Below the pieces are notes generated by a model. That model did not search any database, was not told where the DNA came from, and saw nothing but the letters and a program-made list of their open reading frames with translations. Source: Bacillus canaveralius (GTDB lineage: Bacteria > Bacillota > Bacilli > Bacillales > Cytobacillaceae). From it: a DNA stretch of 64,000 bases. The DNA is taken from the NCBI RefSeq assembly GCF_002860125.1, contig NZ_PGVA01000028.1:124001-188000 (forward strand), written 5' to 3'. Below are positions 27,645 through 36,512 of this stretch, in pieces (the first letter of the stretch is position 1; each line of letters starts with the position of its first letter). The position numbers were made by a program, and so were the translations under genes.

Positions 27645-27856
27645 TTTTAAATAAATGTTCGTTTTTAAATAAAAAATATGCTTTATGAAATTTATGCATT
27701 CATTTTATTGATTATGGAAATATAAGGTCGGTACTTAACTTCAAAGTAAGTTGGAGGTCTCTCGATTAGCGCGCAAACGCAATAAAATAATTATAGTTTA
27801 ATAGTAACTGTAGAATACAGTACTAAGAATAACTTGACCTGCAAAAATTTTAAACA
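27645..27856. other. AT-rich spacer after the phage relic
   Basis: About 210 bases, no gene or clear element seen. Confidence 0.4.
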
Positions 27857-27879
27857 AAGCTATCCATTCAGGATAGCTT
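27857..27879 (-). terminator. Terminator of the reverse-strand hydrophilic gene
   Basis: AAGCTATCC-ATTCA-GGATAGCTT, perfect 9-bp stem; on the minus strand it is followed by a T-rich run (TTGTTTAAAATTTTTG). Confidence 0.7.
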
Positions 27880-27896
27880 CATAAATAATCCGCTCA

Positions 27897-28136
27897 TTAC
27901 TGGGTTTTTTCAGCAGTATTACTAAAAGTAGATTGGGCTTGTGATAGACCATTCTGTGCTTCAGTAAGTTGTTCTTGGCGCCTCTTAATAGAGTCTGGAT
28001 TTCCAGCATTCTCAGCCTGGGCAAGATCGTCCTTTGCCTGGGTTACACCGTCTTGAAATGACTGGATAATTGATTGCTTAGTTTGTGATACGGCTTGATT
28101 CAGCTCACTTCGATTATTGATCCGTTGGTTCTCCAT
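27897..28136 (-). CDS. Small Gln/Ala-rich hydrophilic protein
   Basis: 79 residues from the ATG at 28136 (MENQRINNRSEL), behind GAAGGAGAGAC; an in-frame extension upstream lacks a ribosome site. The protein is strongly hydrophilic and helical, with repeated QA/QS pattern (AQAENAGNPDSIKRRQEQLTEA), no Cys and few aromatic residues. Such proteins in Bacillus are often spore-associated or stress proteins, but I recognise no family and give no function. Confidence 0.65.
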   Translation of the reverse strand: MENQRINNRSELNQAVSQTKQSIIQSFQDGVTQAKDDLAQAENAGNPDSIKRRQEQLTEAQNGLSQAQSTFSNTAEKTQ

Positions 28137-28260
28137 ATAAGTCTCTCCTTCACAATTATTTCGAACGGGTACTACTTTAATATTTACAATACAACCCATT
28201 TTCATTACCGCATATTATTAAAGCGTTCTCCAAAAATTATAGAAGATGGAGGTGACATAT

Positions 28261-28410
28261 ATGAAGGAAAATGATCAGGTCAAAAAGGATAAGAATCTGA
28301 AAGACGATTCGTATGAACGTGATGTTGTATCAAAGGAAATGCTTCATTTGGATTATGTTCCAGAGCCTCACGGAGTGATCGGACAGCAGCTCACCAATAA
28401 TTCAGAGTGA
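28261..28410 (+). CDS. Small acidic/charged hypothetical protein
   Basis: 49 codons, ATG six bases after GATGGAGGTGA, ending in TGA. The product (MKENDQVKKDKNLKDDSYER start) is highly charged, with a short less polar part MLHLDYVPEPHGVIG. The ribosome site is excellent, so it is probably real. Function unknown. Confidence 0.6.
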   Translation: MKENDQVKKDKNLKDDSYERDVVSKEMLHLDYVPEPHGVIGQQLTNNSE

Positions 28411-28627
28411 AAAAACTGCGTCCAGGCTGAGAAAATTATCCAGCAGAATTACAAAATGTGAAACAATCAGGAGCCTTCAATATGGCTTCTTTTTTTGCTC
28501 TTTTGACATTGAGACTACCGGGCTTTGAATATACATGTAAATTTTTTATTAAATCATGAAGAAGAGCCAAAGAATGTGATTTTTCGCACAGCAAAACAAA
28601 TAGGGAATTGTTATAAATAAAGATAAA
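28411..28627. other. Spacer upstream of the feo promoter
   Basis: About 220 bases without a credible gene; a TCAGGAGCC ... GGCTTC short repeat near 28470-28490 is followed by TTTTTTT and could terminate the preceding small gene. Confidence 0.4.
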
Positions 28628-28640
28628 GAGAATCATTCTC
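28628..28640. promoter_or_regulatory. Fur box upstream of feoA
   Basis: GAGAATCATTCTC is a perfect 6-1-6 inverted repeat matching the Bacillus Fur 7-1-7 core (TGATAATNATTATCA) at most positions. It lies about 43 bases before the feoA start, so iron-replete repression is expected. Confidence 0.75.
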
Positions 28641-28682
28641 AACTAATTAGCTGATAAATACTTTTTATATAGGGTGAGGAAC

Positions 28683-28907
28683 ATGTTGGGACAATTAAGA
28701 GCAGGCGATAAAGGTAAGATTTTGGACATTTCAAAGGCAGATCATTTGGTGCGCCGAAGGCTTATGAGTCTTGGAATAACGGAAGGAACAGAAGCTTGTA
28801 TTAAATGCATTATGCCATTTGGCGGACCTTACTTGTTGGAGTCTTGCGGTCAGTGTGTCGGCATTCGCCGAACTGAAGCATTCCGCATCGAAGTGGAGAG
28901 GGTATAA
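28683..28907 (+). CDS. feoA: Ferrous iron transport protein A
   Basis: 74 residues from the ATG at 28683, behind AGGGTGAGG; a GTG three codons earlier overlaps that site. SH3-like FeoA fold with LRAGDKGKILDI and RRRLMSLGITEGTE, the family core. FeoA is a small cytoplasmic partner of FeoB. Its stop shares a base with the feoB start, so the two are coupled. Confidence 0.92.
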   Translation: MLGQLRAGDKGKILDISKADHLVRRRLMSLGITEGTEACIKCIMPFGGPYLLESCGQCVGIRRTEAFRIEVERV

Positions 28908-30913
28908 TGGATATTGCGTTGCTTGGAAACCCGAATACCGGAAAAACATCATTATTTAATCATTTGACCGGTTCATATGAGTATGTTGGGAACTGGAGTG
29001 GTGTAACGGTTGAGAAAAAAGTGGGATTATTTAAGAACAACAAAGATAAATTAATTGATCTGCCTGGTATTTATACGTTGAATCCGCTGTCAAAGGATGA
29101 AGGAGTTGTCAGTCAGTTCTTTTTAACGGAGTACTTTGACAAGGCGCTAAACATTATTGATGCTTCTCAACTGCCGAGAAATTTACACTTAACAATTCAG
29201 TTGCTTGAATACGGAAAACCGATTGTCATTGGTTTAAATATGATTGATGTAGCTAAACAGCGTGGCATTAAGCTGAATCCGCAAAAATTGTCAGAACTTC
29301 TGGGTGTGCCAGTTGTGTCTGTTATAGCAAGGAGCGGGAAAGGTTGTGACTCCTTAACAAAGACAGCAACCACAAATTCGGCTTCAAGGACAAAAAACAA
29401 TCTTGTCTATTACGGGAAAGAACTTGAAGCAGGCGTGCTGAAGCTTGAGGAAATGCTGAAAGGTAAAGCAGCCCACTCAACTAGATGGCTTGCCTTACAG
29501 CTATTTGAAGGAAACCAATATGTGAAAAATTATTTGCAAACATTTATAGATAATCACATTTTAGATGAACTGGTTCAATCAATCGAAATCAACCTGAAAC
29601 ATCAACACGGAGCAAAATCGCTTGAGCAGTATATTCATGAAAAAAGACAGGAAAAGATCGATACAATTTTGTCAGAAGCAGTCGTAAAGGGAGACCAGGC
29701 GAAGACTACTTTAACGGAGCGGATCGATACGATTGTCACCAACAAGGTATTAGGAATCCCGATCTTTTTAACATTCATGTATCTGATGTTTATGCTAACG
29801 TTTGATTGGGTCGGCTTTCCGCTATCTGATTTGTTGGATGGATTCATTTCTGGCCCGCTGGCAGGTGGAATTGCCGCATTACTTACAGCAGTAGGGGCCA
29901 CGGAATTCATTCATTCCTTGGTCCTTGATGGCATTGTTGCAGGAGTTGGCGGAGTACTTGTTTTCGTTCCACAAATTTTTATCCTGTTCTTCTTTATTTC
30001 CTTACTGGAGGATTCGGGTTATATGGCAAGAGTAGCTCTTGTTATGGACCGGATAATGGAAACGGTCGGATTGAACGGAAAAGCCTTCATTCCGATGGTG
30101 ATTGGCTTTGGCTGTAATGTCCCGGGAATCATGGCTGCAAGAACGATTGAAACACCTAAAGAACGATTGTTGACCATTTTACTTACGCCATTGATGTCCT
30201 GTTCAGCTCGATTGCCGGTTTATGCTTTGTTTGTTGGAGCATTTTTTGTGCAAAATAAAGCATTTGTTGTTTTATCCCTGTACGTCCTCGGCGTTTTGAC
30301 GGCGCTTATTTTGGCTAAAATATTCTCTTCAACGATTTTAAAAGGGGAAACATCTTTATTTGTGATTGAACTTCCCCCATATCGGATCCCACAATTCCAG
30401 GCATTATGGAAAAGTACATGGGATAAAGGGAAAGGCTTTGTAAAAAAGGCTGGAACGTTTATTTTTGCAGGTTCCGTCTTTATATGGACATTATCGTATA
30501 TCGGACCAAACGGCTTCAACGTTGCCATGGATGATAGCTATTTGGCAGCGGTTGGAGGTCTCTTTGCACCTCTATTTGAGCCAATCGGATTTGGTACATG
30601 GCAGGCAGGTGCATCCTTATTAACGGGTTTTTTTGCGAAGGAAGCAATTATTTCAACGATGAATATTATCTATTTTGTGCCTGATGAAGCAAGTTTGCAA
30701 GGATTGCTTGCAGAATATTTTACTCCCCTTGCTGCCTATAGCTTTATGGTATTTATTTTACTTTATATTCCTTGCCTTGCGACGACAGCAACGATTTATA
30801 AAGAAACCGGTTCAAAAAAATGGACAGCATTTTCTATTCTATACGCATTTTTTATTGCCTATACTTTAGCGTTTCTTGTTTTTCAGGGCGGCAAATTCCT
30901 GGGTCTGTCGTAA
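28907..30913 (+). CDS. feoB: Ferrous iron transporter FeoB
   Basis: 668 residues. N-terminal G domain: G1 GNPNTGKTS (residues 7-15), G3 DLPGIY, G4 NMID. A linker helical domain follows, then a membrane part with two Gate motifs, GGVLVFVPQIFILFF and a later PLMSCSARLPVYA, plus GFGCNVPGIMAARTIE. It takes up Fe2+ across the membrane. Complete and unbroken, slightly shorter than the E. coli protein, as usual in Firmicutes. Confidence 0.95.
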   Translation: MDIALLGNPNTGKTSLFNHLTGSYEYVGNWSGVTVEKKVGLFKNNKDKLIDLPGIYTLNPLSKDEGVVSQFFLTEYFDKALNIIDASQLPRNLHLTIQLLEYGKPIVIGLNMIDVAKQRGIKLNPQKLSELLGVPVVSVIARSGKGCDSLTKTATTNSASRTKNNLVYYGKELEAGVLKLEEMLKGKAAHSTRWLALQLFEGNQYVKNYLQTFIDNHILDELVQSIEINLKHQHGAKSLEQYIHEKRQEKIDTILSEAVVKGDQAKTTLTERIDTIVTNKVLGIPIFLTFMYLMFMLTFDWVGFPLSDLLDGFISGPLAGGIAALLTAVGATEFIHSLVLDGIVAGVGGVLVFVPQIFILFFFISLLEDSGYMARVALVMDRIMETVGLNGKAFIPMVIGFGCNVPGIMAARTIETPKERLLTILLTPLMSCSARLPVYALFVGAFFVQNKAFVVLSLYVLGVLTALILAKIFSSTILKGETSLFVIELPPYRIPQFQALWKSTWDKGKGFVKKAGTFIFAGSVFIWTLSYIGPNGFNVAMDDSYLAAVGGLFAPLFEPIGFGTWQAGASLLTGFFAKEAIISTMNIIYFVPDEASLQGLLAEYFTPLAAYSFMVFILLYIPCLATTATIYKETGSKKWTAFSILYAFFIAYTLAFLVFQGGKFLGLS

Positions 30914-30927
30914 AGGGGGGAAATCGA

Positions 30928-31095
30928 ATGATTGCCAACATTGTTATTGCCGGAGCGATATTTGGATATGCGGGCTGGGCTCTATTTAGATTTATAAATA
31001 AGTCAAAACAAGGGAAATGTGCAAGCTGCAGCATTAAAAAATCCTGCTCACAAAATTGTGTAGAAACGACCACGGCGGTTCATAAAAAAGCTTAA
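30928..31095 (+). CDS. FeoB-associated Cys-rich membrane protein
   Basis: 55 residues, AAAGGGGGG before the ATG. One N-terminal membrane helix (IANIVIAGAIFGYAGWALF) followed by a cysteine cluster CASCSIKKSCSQNC. This is the FeoB_associated type (PF12669), small proteins that follow feoB in many Firmicutes, comparable in position to FeoC. The Cys cluster may handle Fe2+ or sense redox; that is inference. Confidence 0.85.
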   Translation: MIANIVIAGAIFGYAGWALFRFINKSKQGKCASCSIKKSCSQNCVETTTAVHKKA

Positions 31096-31269
31096 AAAGA
31101 AAAAAATCAACAGGATAATTGTTTATTTCGTTAAGTTCTGTTATTATAAAGAAGAATTATTTTTGTTCGGTATATAAGGAAGGAACAAGTTTTGATACTT
31201 TTCGCCTGAATATCAAAAGAGCAAGGATAGTAATACATTGTGTGCTTACACACAGGGAGGCAACAAAAG
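31096..31269 (+). promoter_or_regulatory. Long leader of the cold-shock gene
   Basis: About 170 bases between the feo block and the cold-shock gene. Cold-shock genes have long structured 5' leaders that act as RNA thermosensors, and the spacing fits. I could not define the promoter or a cold-shock box with confidence. Confidence 0.4.
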
Positions 31270-31470
31270 ATGGAAAAAGGTAAAGTTAAATGGTTCAACG
31301 CTGAAAAAGGTTTCGGATTTATTGAGCGTGAAGGTGGAGAAGATGTATTCGTTCATTTCTCAGCTATTCAAGGCGAAGGTTTCAAATCTTTAGATGAAGG
31401 CCAAGAAGTTACTTTTGACGTTGAGCAAGGTCAACGCGGACCCCAAGCTAGCAACGTTCAAAAAGCATAA
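31270..31470 (+). CDS. Cold-shock protein (CspA/CspB family)
   Basis: 66 residues from ATG 31270, behind GGGAGG. The OB-fold RNA-binding motifs are intact: RNP1 KGFGFIE and RNP2 DVFVHFS. It binds single-stranded RNA and DNA as an RNA chaperone. Very close to B. subtilis CspB/CspC/CspD; which paralogue cannot be told. Confidence 0.95.
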   Translation: MEKGKVKWFNAEKGFGFIEREGGEDVFVHFSAIQGEGFKSLDEGQEVTFDVEQGQRGPQASNVQKA

Positions 31471-31485
31471 TAATTGATTTTCAAA

Positions 31486-31517
31486 ACAGACTCTCCATCG
31501 CGAGAGTCTGTTTTTTT
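31486..31517 (+). terminator. Terminator of the cold-shock gene
   Basis: ACAGACTCTC ... GAGAGTCTGT perfect 10-bp stem with seven T after it. Confidence 0.9.
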
Positions 31518-31528
31518 ATATTGAAAAA

Positions 31529-31551
31529 CCCTGCTCATCGAATGAGCAGGG
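31529..31551. terminator. Second hairpin, minus-strand terminator-like
   Basis: CCCTGCTCAT-CGA-ATGAGCAGGG, perfect 10-bp stem; on the minus strand it is followed by TTTTTC, so it would stop transcription coming from the right. Confidence 0.6.
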
Positions 31552-31671
31552 CTTCAATGGTACAAGTAAAGCAAATGGTTTAACTATTATACCATACATT
31601 TAGCAAATTATTTTTCCTGTGGTAAAATTAGATGTTAAAGTGATATAAAACAAAACGATAAGGAAGATTTT

Positions 31672-32928
31672 ATGGCTAAACAAAGCACGAGGTCAAAATA
31701 TTTGGCAACTATTTCTTTAATAATCATGGGAAGCGGGTTCCTTGTATCGATTCCCGTTCAGGATCACATAATCGGACGATTGTTACATGGCGGATTTGAA
31801 GCGGGATTAGTTGGAGGATTGGCTGACTGGTTTGCAGTGACAGCTTTATTTCGCCATCCGCTTGGTGTGCCGATTCCGCATACGGCATTGCTTCCGAAAA
31901 ATCGCGACAAAATGGTAAGTGCGCTAATCCATATGCTTGAAAATAATTGGCTCACTAAAGAAAGCATTCGCGAAAAGCTTAATGAAGTAGAGATTACTAA
32001 AAAGCTCATTCCTATCATAGAAACTGAAATTCGCTCTGAACCGATCAAAAAGGGTGCAGTTTCTATTATGGAACAAATCATTCGCAGCCTCGATGCAGAG
32101 AAAATTTCTCCTTTCCTGGAAAAAGAGCTCAAAGATTATCTCTACCGGATCGATGCTGGAAAAATTCTTCATTCGGGAGCGTCGCAGGTAATCGCAAAGA
32201 GATATGATGAAAAGACAATTGATTATTTATTAGCCGAGCTTGAAAAATGGGCTGCAAAAGAGGATGCGAAAGAAAAGATGGGCAGCATCGCGATGGAACT
32301 GCTTGAAAACACAAAATCCGACGGCTTTATGCAATTTGCTCTCCAGTCTTTAAAACAGTTTATCAATAAAGAAAAGCTTGGCCAGATTCTCCAAAGTTTC
32401 CTTATGAAAAGAATTCCTCTTTTGAGGGAACCGGATAACGAATATAGACAGATTGTTCTTACGCGAATCCGGACAGAACTCGCAGATATAGATAATCGAA
32501 AAGAATTGGTAAAAGAAATAAATGACTGGAAAGAACAAATCATTGATGATTGGCGGTTATCAGGCCAAATAACAGAACTATTACTACAGGCGCAGCAGAG
32601 AGCTGTAAAATTTATCAATGAAGAAACCTTTTATCATCAATATATATTCCCGCTTATGAAACGATTTATTGACGATCTAAAAACTGACCCGGCCAAAATC
32701 AACGCGATTGAGAATTGGCTGCAAAAACAAATTGCCGAATTGATTGAAAGCAACCATTCAAAAATTGGCAAGCTGGTTAAAGAAAATTTAGACAAGCTTG
32801 ATACCGAGTCGCTGATCCATATGATGGAAAACAATGTCGGAAAAGATCTGCAGTGGATTCGGGTCAATGGAGCTGTTTGCGGGTTTATGATAGGAGTTGT
32901 GTTAGCGGTTTTAAAAATGGTTCTGTAG
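31672..32928 (+). CDS. DUF445-family protein
   Basis: 418 residues. N-terminal membrane segment, then the DUF445 hallmark GGLADWFAVTALFRHPLG and IPHTALLPKNRDKM, a long charged helical middle region, and a C-terminal membrane helix (VNGAVCGFMIGVVLAVLKMVL). DUF445 proteins (B. subtilis YheB relatives) are membrane-anchored and of unknown function. Single gene with its own terminator. Confidence 0.85.
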   Translation: MAKQSTRSKYLATISLIIMGSGFLVSIPVQDHIIGRLLHGGFEAGLVGGLADWFAVTALFRHPLGVPIPHTALLPKNRDKMVSALIHMLENNWLTKESIREKLNEVEITKKLIPIIETEIRSEPIKKGAVSIMEQIIRSLDAEKISPFLEKELKDYLYRIDAGKILHSGASQVIAKRYDEKTIDYLLAELEKWAAKEDAKEKMGSIAMELLENTKSDGFMQFALQSLKQFINKEKLGQILQSFLMKRIPLLREPDNEYRQIVLTRIRTELADIDNRKELVKEINDWKEQIIDDWRLSGQITELLLQAQQRAVKFINEETFYHQYIFPLMKRFIDDLKTDPAKINAIENWLQKQIAELIESNHSKIGKLVKENLDKLDTESLIHMMENNVGKDLQWIRVNGAVCGFMIGVVLAVLKMVL

Positions 32929-33003
32929 CATTTACCCGTAATCACATTAAATTGCATTTGTTTAGTTGGAAAAGCTTAAAAACAATAATGTTGCTCAAAA
33001 CAG

Positions 33004-33028
33004 GCATCTATTTTTTGTAGATGCTTTT
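33004..33028 (+). terminator. Terminator of the DUF445 gene
   Basis: GCATCTA ... TAGATGC stem, then TTTT. Confidence 0.75.
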
Positions 33029-33286
33029 GCTTTGGGTACAATTATAGATGGGTGGATTGTTGTTGCTGTTTTGAAATGTTAAGCTTGCGGATATGATAAT
33101 AACATCTATATTATGTGAAAACTTATACTGGCGCACAATACCTTTAGTCAGCGGTAATTGGAATTGGCAAGAACTACAAATGAAAAAAATTTGAATTTTA
33201 TTTTTTTTTCAATATAATAAATATATTATCTTAATATATATTTATTGGGAGATAAATTCTGAATATTTAATTTTCGGGGGTTCGTT
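33029..33286. other. AT-rich upstream region of the amino-acid permease
   Basis: About 260 bases; a very AT-rich stretch (33183-33260) precedes the permease. No riboswitch or operator was recognised. Confidence 0.4.
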
Positions 33287-34690
33287 ATGAATTTGTTTAG
33301 GAAAAAATCAATTGGTGCGCTCATCTTGGAAACGGGTAAAAAAGGGACTACCCTTAAGAAAGAACTTGGCGCATTTGATTTAACAATGCTTGGGGTTGGA
33401 GCCATAATTGGCACTGGGATTTTTGTTTTAACTGGAGTAGCTGCTGCAGAGCATGCGGGCCCTGCACTTATTCTTTCATTTGTTTTATCAGGCCTTGCTT
33501 GCGTTTTTGCCGCTCTTTGCTATGCGGAATTTGCGTCCACAGTGCCCGTTGCTGGTAGTGCGTATACTTATAGCTATGCAACCTTTGGCGAGCTGATTGC
33601 CTGGATACTGGGCTGGGATTTAATACTTGAATACGGTCTTGCCTCCTCTGCTGTGGCAAGTGGCTGGTCGGGGTATTTTCAAGGGCTGCTGCAGGGGTTT
33701 GGTATCGAAATCCCAAAGGCGTTATCAAGCGCTTATAACCCGGCAGAAGGTACCTTCATCGATGTTCCGGCTATAATGATTGCAGTTTTGATTACCCTGT
33801 TATTAACTCAGGGTGTTAAGAAATCTTCCCGTTTTAATACCGTCATGGTCATTATTAAACTTATTGTTGTCCTTTTGTTTATTGTGGTAGGGGTATGGTA
33901 TGTTGAACCGGCTAATTGGTCACCGTTTATGCCTTTTGGCTTCGCCGGTGTTACCGCAGGCGCCGCTACTGTTTTCTTTGCTTACATCGGCTTTGATGCG
34001 GTTGCTACTGCGGCTGAAGAAGTAAAGAATCCACAGAAAAACCTGCCGATTGGTATCATCGCCTCACTGTTAATTTGTACAGCTTTATATATTATAGTTT
34101 CATTGCTATTGACAGGCATCGTTCCTTATGATCAACTGGGAGTGAAAAACCCTGTTGCATTTGCGCTATCTTATATTGGCCAGGACTGGGTAGCCGGTTT
34201 TATTTCCCTCGGTGCCATCTCTGGCATAACCACCGTATTACTAGTCATGATGTATGGACAAACCAGATTGCTGTATGCAATCAGCCGTGATGGATTGCTG
34301 CCGAAAGTATTCTCACAGGTGGATAAAAAGAGGCAAACACCGATTACAAATTCATGGATAACTTGTATTGTCGTATCGTTTTTTGCCGGGGTGGTACCGC
34401 TCAACAAGCTGGCGGAGTTAACCAATATCGGCACATTATTTGCATTTACGACCGTATCAGCGGGAATTCTTTATCTTCGTAAAACAAATCGCTCTGAAAG
34501 TAACGGCTTTAAAGTCCCATTTGTACCATTAATTCCGATTTTGGCGATTCTGTTTTGTGGTTATCTATCCCTTCAGCTTCCAGCAACAACATGGATAAGC
34601 TTTGCAACCTGGATCTTGATCGGATTAGTGATTTACTTTTCCTATGGGAGAAAGCACAGCACCTTAAACGACGCTACTCGCAACAAATAA
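33287..34690 (+). CDS. APC-family amino-acid permease
   Basis: 467 residues, 12-13 membrane helices, full length. The cationic-amino-acid/YfnA-YhdG subgroup signatures are clear: LGAFDLTMLGVGAIIGTGIFVLTG (helix 1, substrate-binding GTGIF) and FFAYIGFDAVATAAEEVKNPQ (helix 6). GGGGG-type ribosome site TTCGGGGG precedes the ATG. It imports an amino acid; the substrate is not readable. The hut genes lie about 1.8 kb downstream, so histidine is a possibility, but its own terminator separates it from them. Confidence 0.88.
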   Translation: MNLFRKKSIGALILETGKKGTTLKKELGAFDLTMLGVGAIIGTGIFVLTGVAAAEHAGPALILSFVLSGLACVFAALCYAEFASTVPVAGSAYTYSYATFGELIAWILGWDLILEYGLASSAVASGWSGYFQGLLQGFGIEIPKALSSAYNPAEGTFIDVPAIMIAVLITLLLTQGVKKSSRFNTVMVIIKLIVVLLFIVVGVWYVEPANWSPFMPFGFAGVTAGAATVFFAYIGFDAVATAAEEVKNPQKNLPIGIIASLLICTALYIIVSLLLTGIVPYDQLGVKNPVAFALSYIGQDWVAGFISLGAISGITTVLLVMMYGQTRLLYAISRDGLLPKVFSQVDKKRQTPITNSWITCIVVSFFAGVVPLNKLAELTNIGTLFAFTTVSAGILYLRKTNRSESNGFKVPFVPLIPILAILFCGYLSLQLPATTWISFATWILIGLVIYFSYGRKHSTLNDATRNK

Positions 34691-34697
34691 CTTTTTT

Positions 34698-34728
34698 AGC
34701 TGTCTTTTTTGGCAGCTTTTTTTTGTTT
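34698..34728 (+). terminator. Terminator of the permease gene
   Basis: AGCTG ... CAGCT stem followed by eight T. Confidence 0.7.
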
Positions 34729-34820
34729 AATCTTAGTGCGGGGTTTTTTAATAGGAAAAATGATAAGCGGCAGCTGAATATAGTTTACAATATACCTAAC
34801 TACCATAAGGGAGGGTCTGT

Positions 34821-36311
34821 ATGGTTAAGTTGTTAATTGCCGACCGTGATCACAATGAACGAACAGGGATTGGCTGGCTTGTTTCCTCGTATTCAATTCC
34901 GTTTGATCATGTTCTTGCGGCAGGCTCAATATCGAAGCTATTTGACCTTTTCGAGGCCGAATTGCCGGATGTTATCTGCATTGAACTCGATATGATTTCA
35001 AAGGATAGATGGGACCGCTTTAAGGAGTTGGTCAAACGGTATAGAACCAAGGTCATCGTCATGACTGCAGAGGCCACATTTGAACGGGCACTTCAAGGCA
35101 TTGAACTTCATGCCTTTGATCTCTGGTTAAAACCGCATTCGCCTGACCATATCAAACGAGTGTTATCCCTCTGCTGCAAGGATGTTTCCCAAGCTAAGAA
35201 AAAACAAGACCCATCGGCTCAAAGCGAAGAATCCTCCATCTCTTACCGTTCATTGTTCGTCCATCAAGAAACGCTGGACGTAAATTACCGATTAATGCTA
35301 ATGCAGTTGGAGAACCCGAAAAAACTTCCTATACTGCTTTCTTTTTTACAGGAATATTATTTTCATTACCCGCCGGTATTACTGCCGCTTAGCGATATGA
35401 TCGTTTTAGTTTTTTCATGCGATCACATATCACCGCTCGAATACCTAAAACAGATAAGCAATCGAATTTTAATAGAGTGGGAAGAGCGGTTTTCAGAACC
35501 GATATCACTTGTTTTATATGACTCCCACGATCCGTTTCTTTCGTTAAATGAACAATATCGTCGCGCGAAGCAAGGGCTTGAAATCCGTTTTTTTAAAGGA
35601 TATCGGCAGCTTTCGGTCATTGAAGACAAAGTGGACTGGGTAATGATCGATCCGTTTCTGACCCCGTCAGAACAGAGGGAATGGATTCAGATGCTAAATG
35701 AGGGCGACAGGAACAAGTTTAAACAGTGGATGTATAAAGAATTTTTAAATATGAGAGAACCATACCCCGAGCCAGGTTTATTACGGACGAGGTTAACAAG
35801 CTTATTAGCCCAGGTTCGCCGCTTCATGAAGTCATTTTACCTTGACGAAGGATTGCTTGAGGCTCGTTACCATCAAATATTTGAAACCATTCTATACAAT
35901 CCTATTTTGTACCGGATTGTTCAGGAGTTTTTGTTATTCCTTTACGAAGTGCTTGACCGGGCCGCAACTCACGAGGAGCATCCACGTACAGATGTGGTCG
36001 AACAGGGTATCCAGTATATTGAAGAGCACTTTAACAATCCCGGGTTAAATCTTGGGGATGTCGCGAATCATGTAGACAGAAGCCCGGCTTATTTCAGCTC
36101 GCTCCTAACCAAAAAACGAGGAATCTCTTTCAGGCAGTTATTAACGAAAAATCGGATAAAAAAAGCAGAGTGTCTTTTACTTGAAACAAAACTATCAATC
36201 CAGGATGTAGCGGAACAAACGGGATTTATAAATGCAAATTACTTCAGCAAAATTTTTAAAGAACAAACCGGGATAACCCCTCGCTCATTTAGAGATCGCA
36301 AAAAAGTATAG
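34821..36311 (+). CDS. Receiver-like AraC-family regulator with altered phosphorylation site
   Basis: 496 residues, GGGAGGG before the ATG. Residues 1-115 fold like a response-regulator receiver (LLIADRDHNERTG acidic pair, Thr82 in VIVMTAE, Lys104 in LWLKP). However, the position of the phospho-acceptor Asp is Glu55 (ICIELDM), so it is probably not phosphorylated in the normal way. A middle region (about 135-380) of unknown fold follows, then a C-terminal AraC double HTH (IQYIEEHFNNPGLNLGDVA ... LSIQDVAEQTGFINANYFSKIFK). No histidine kinase is adjacent. It lies 200 bases before hutU in the same direction and may control it; this is positional inference. Confidence 0.85.
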   Translation: MVKLLIADRDHNERTGIGWLVSSYSIPFDHVLAAGSISKLFDLFEAELPDVICIELDMISKDRWDRFKELVKRYRTKVIVMTAEATFERALQGIELHAFDLWLKPHSPDHIKRVLSLCCKDVSQAKKKQDPSAQSEESSISYRSLFVHQETLDVNYRLMLMQLENPKKLPILLSFLQEYYFHYPPVLLPLSDMIVLVFSCDHISPLEYLKQISNRILIEWEERFSEPISLVLYDSHDPFLSLNEQYRRAKQGLEIRFFKGYRQLSVIEDKVDWVMIDPFLTPSEQREWIQMLNEGDRNKFKQWMYKEFLNMREPYPEPGLLRTRLTSLLAQVRRFMKSFYLDEGLLEARYHQIFETILYNPILYRIVQEFLLFLYEVLDRAATHEEHPRTDVVEQGIQYIEEHFNNPGLNLGDVANHVDRSPAYFSSLLTKKRGISFRQLLTKNRIKKAECLLLETKLSIQDVAEQTGFINANYFSKIFKEQTGITPRSFRDRKKV

Positions 36312-36337
36312 AAAACTAAAATAAATATAGGTTTAAA

Positions 36338-36353
36338 ATGTAAGCGCTATAAT
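36338..36353. promoter_or_regulatory. cre-like catabolite repression site before hutU
   Basis: ATGTAAGCGCTATAAT matches the cre consensus WTGNAANCGNWNNCW except at the late C. hut genes in Bacillus are under CcpA catabolite control, so the site is plausible. Confidence 0.5.
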
Positions 36354-36445
36354 ACAGTATAAAATTCGAAAAAAATTTTAAAAATTCAAAAAACAGACAT
36401 CTATTTTCGCTTGCATCATTTGTCTACAATTACGGTATAGAACAA

Positions 36446-36475
36446 GGGGAGTTTCTGAAAAGAACTCCCATCCTT
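36446..36475 (+). promoter_or_regulatory. Leader hairpin, possible attenuator, before hutU
   Basis: GGGAGTT-TCTGAAAAG-AACTCCC forms a perfect 7-bp stem 44 bases before hutU, followed by ATCCTTTTG, a weak T stretch. B. subtilis hut is controlled by HutP antitermination at a leader terminator; no HutP gene or clear NAG-repeat binding site is visible here, so mechanism is open. Confidence 0.4.
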
Positions 36476-36512
36476 TTGTAGTCTTTAAAATACTGAATGA
36501 GCGGGTGATGAT

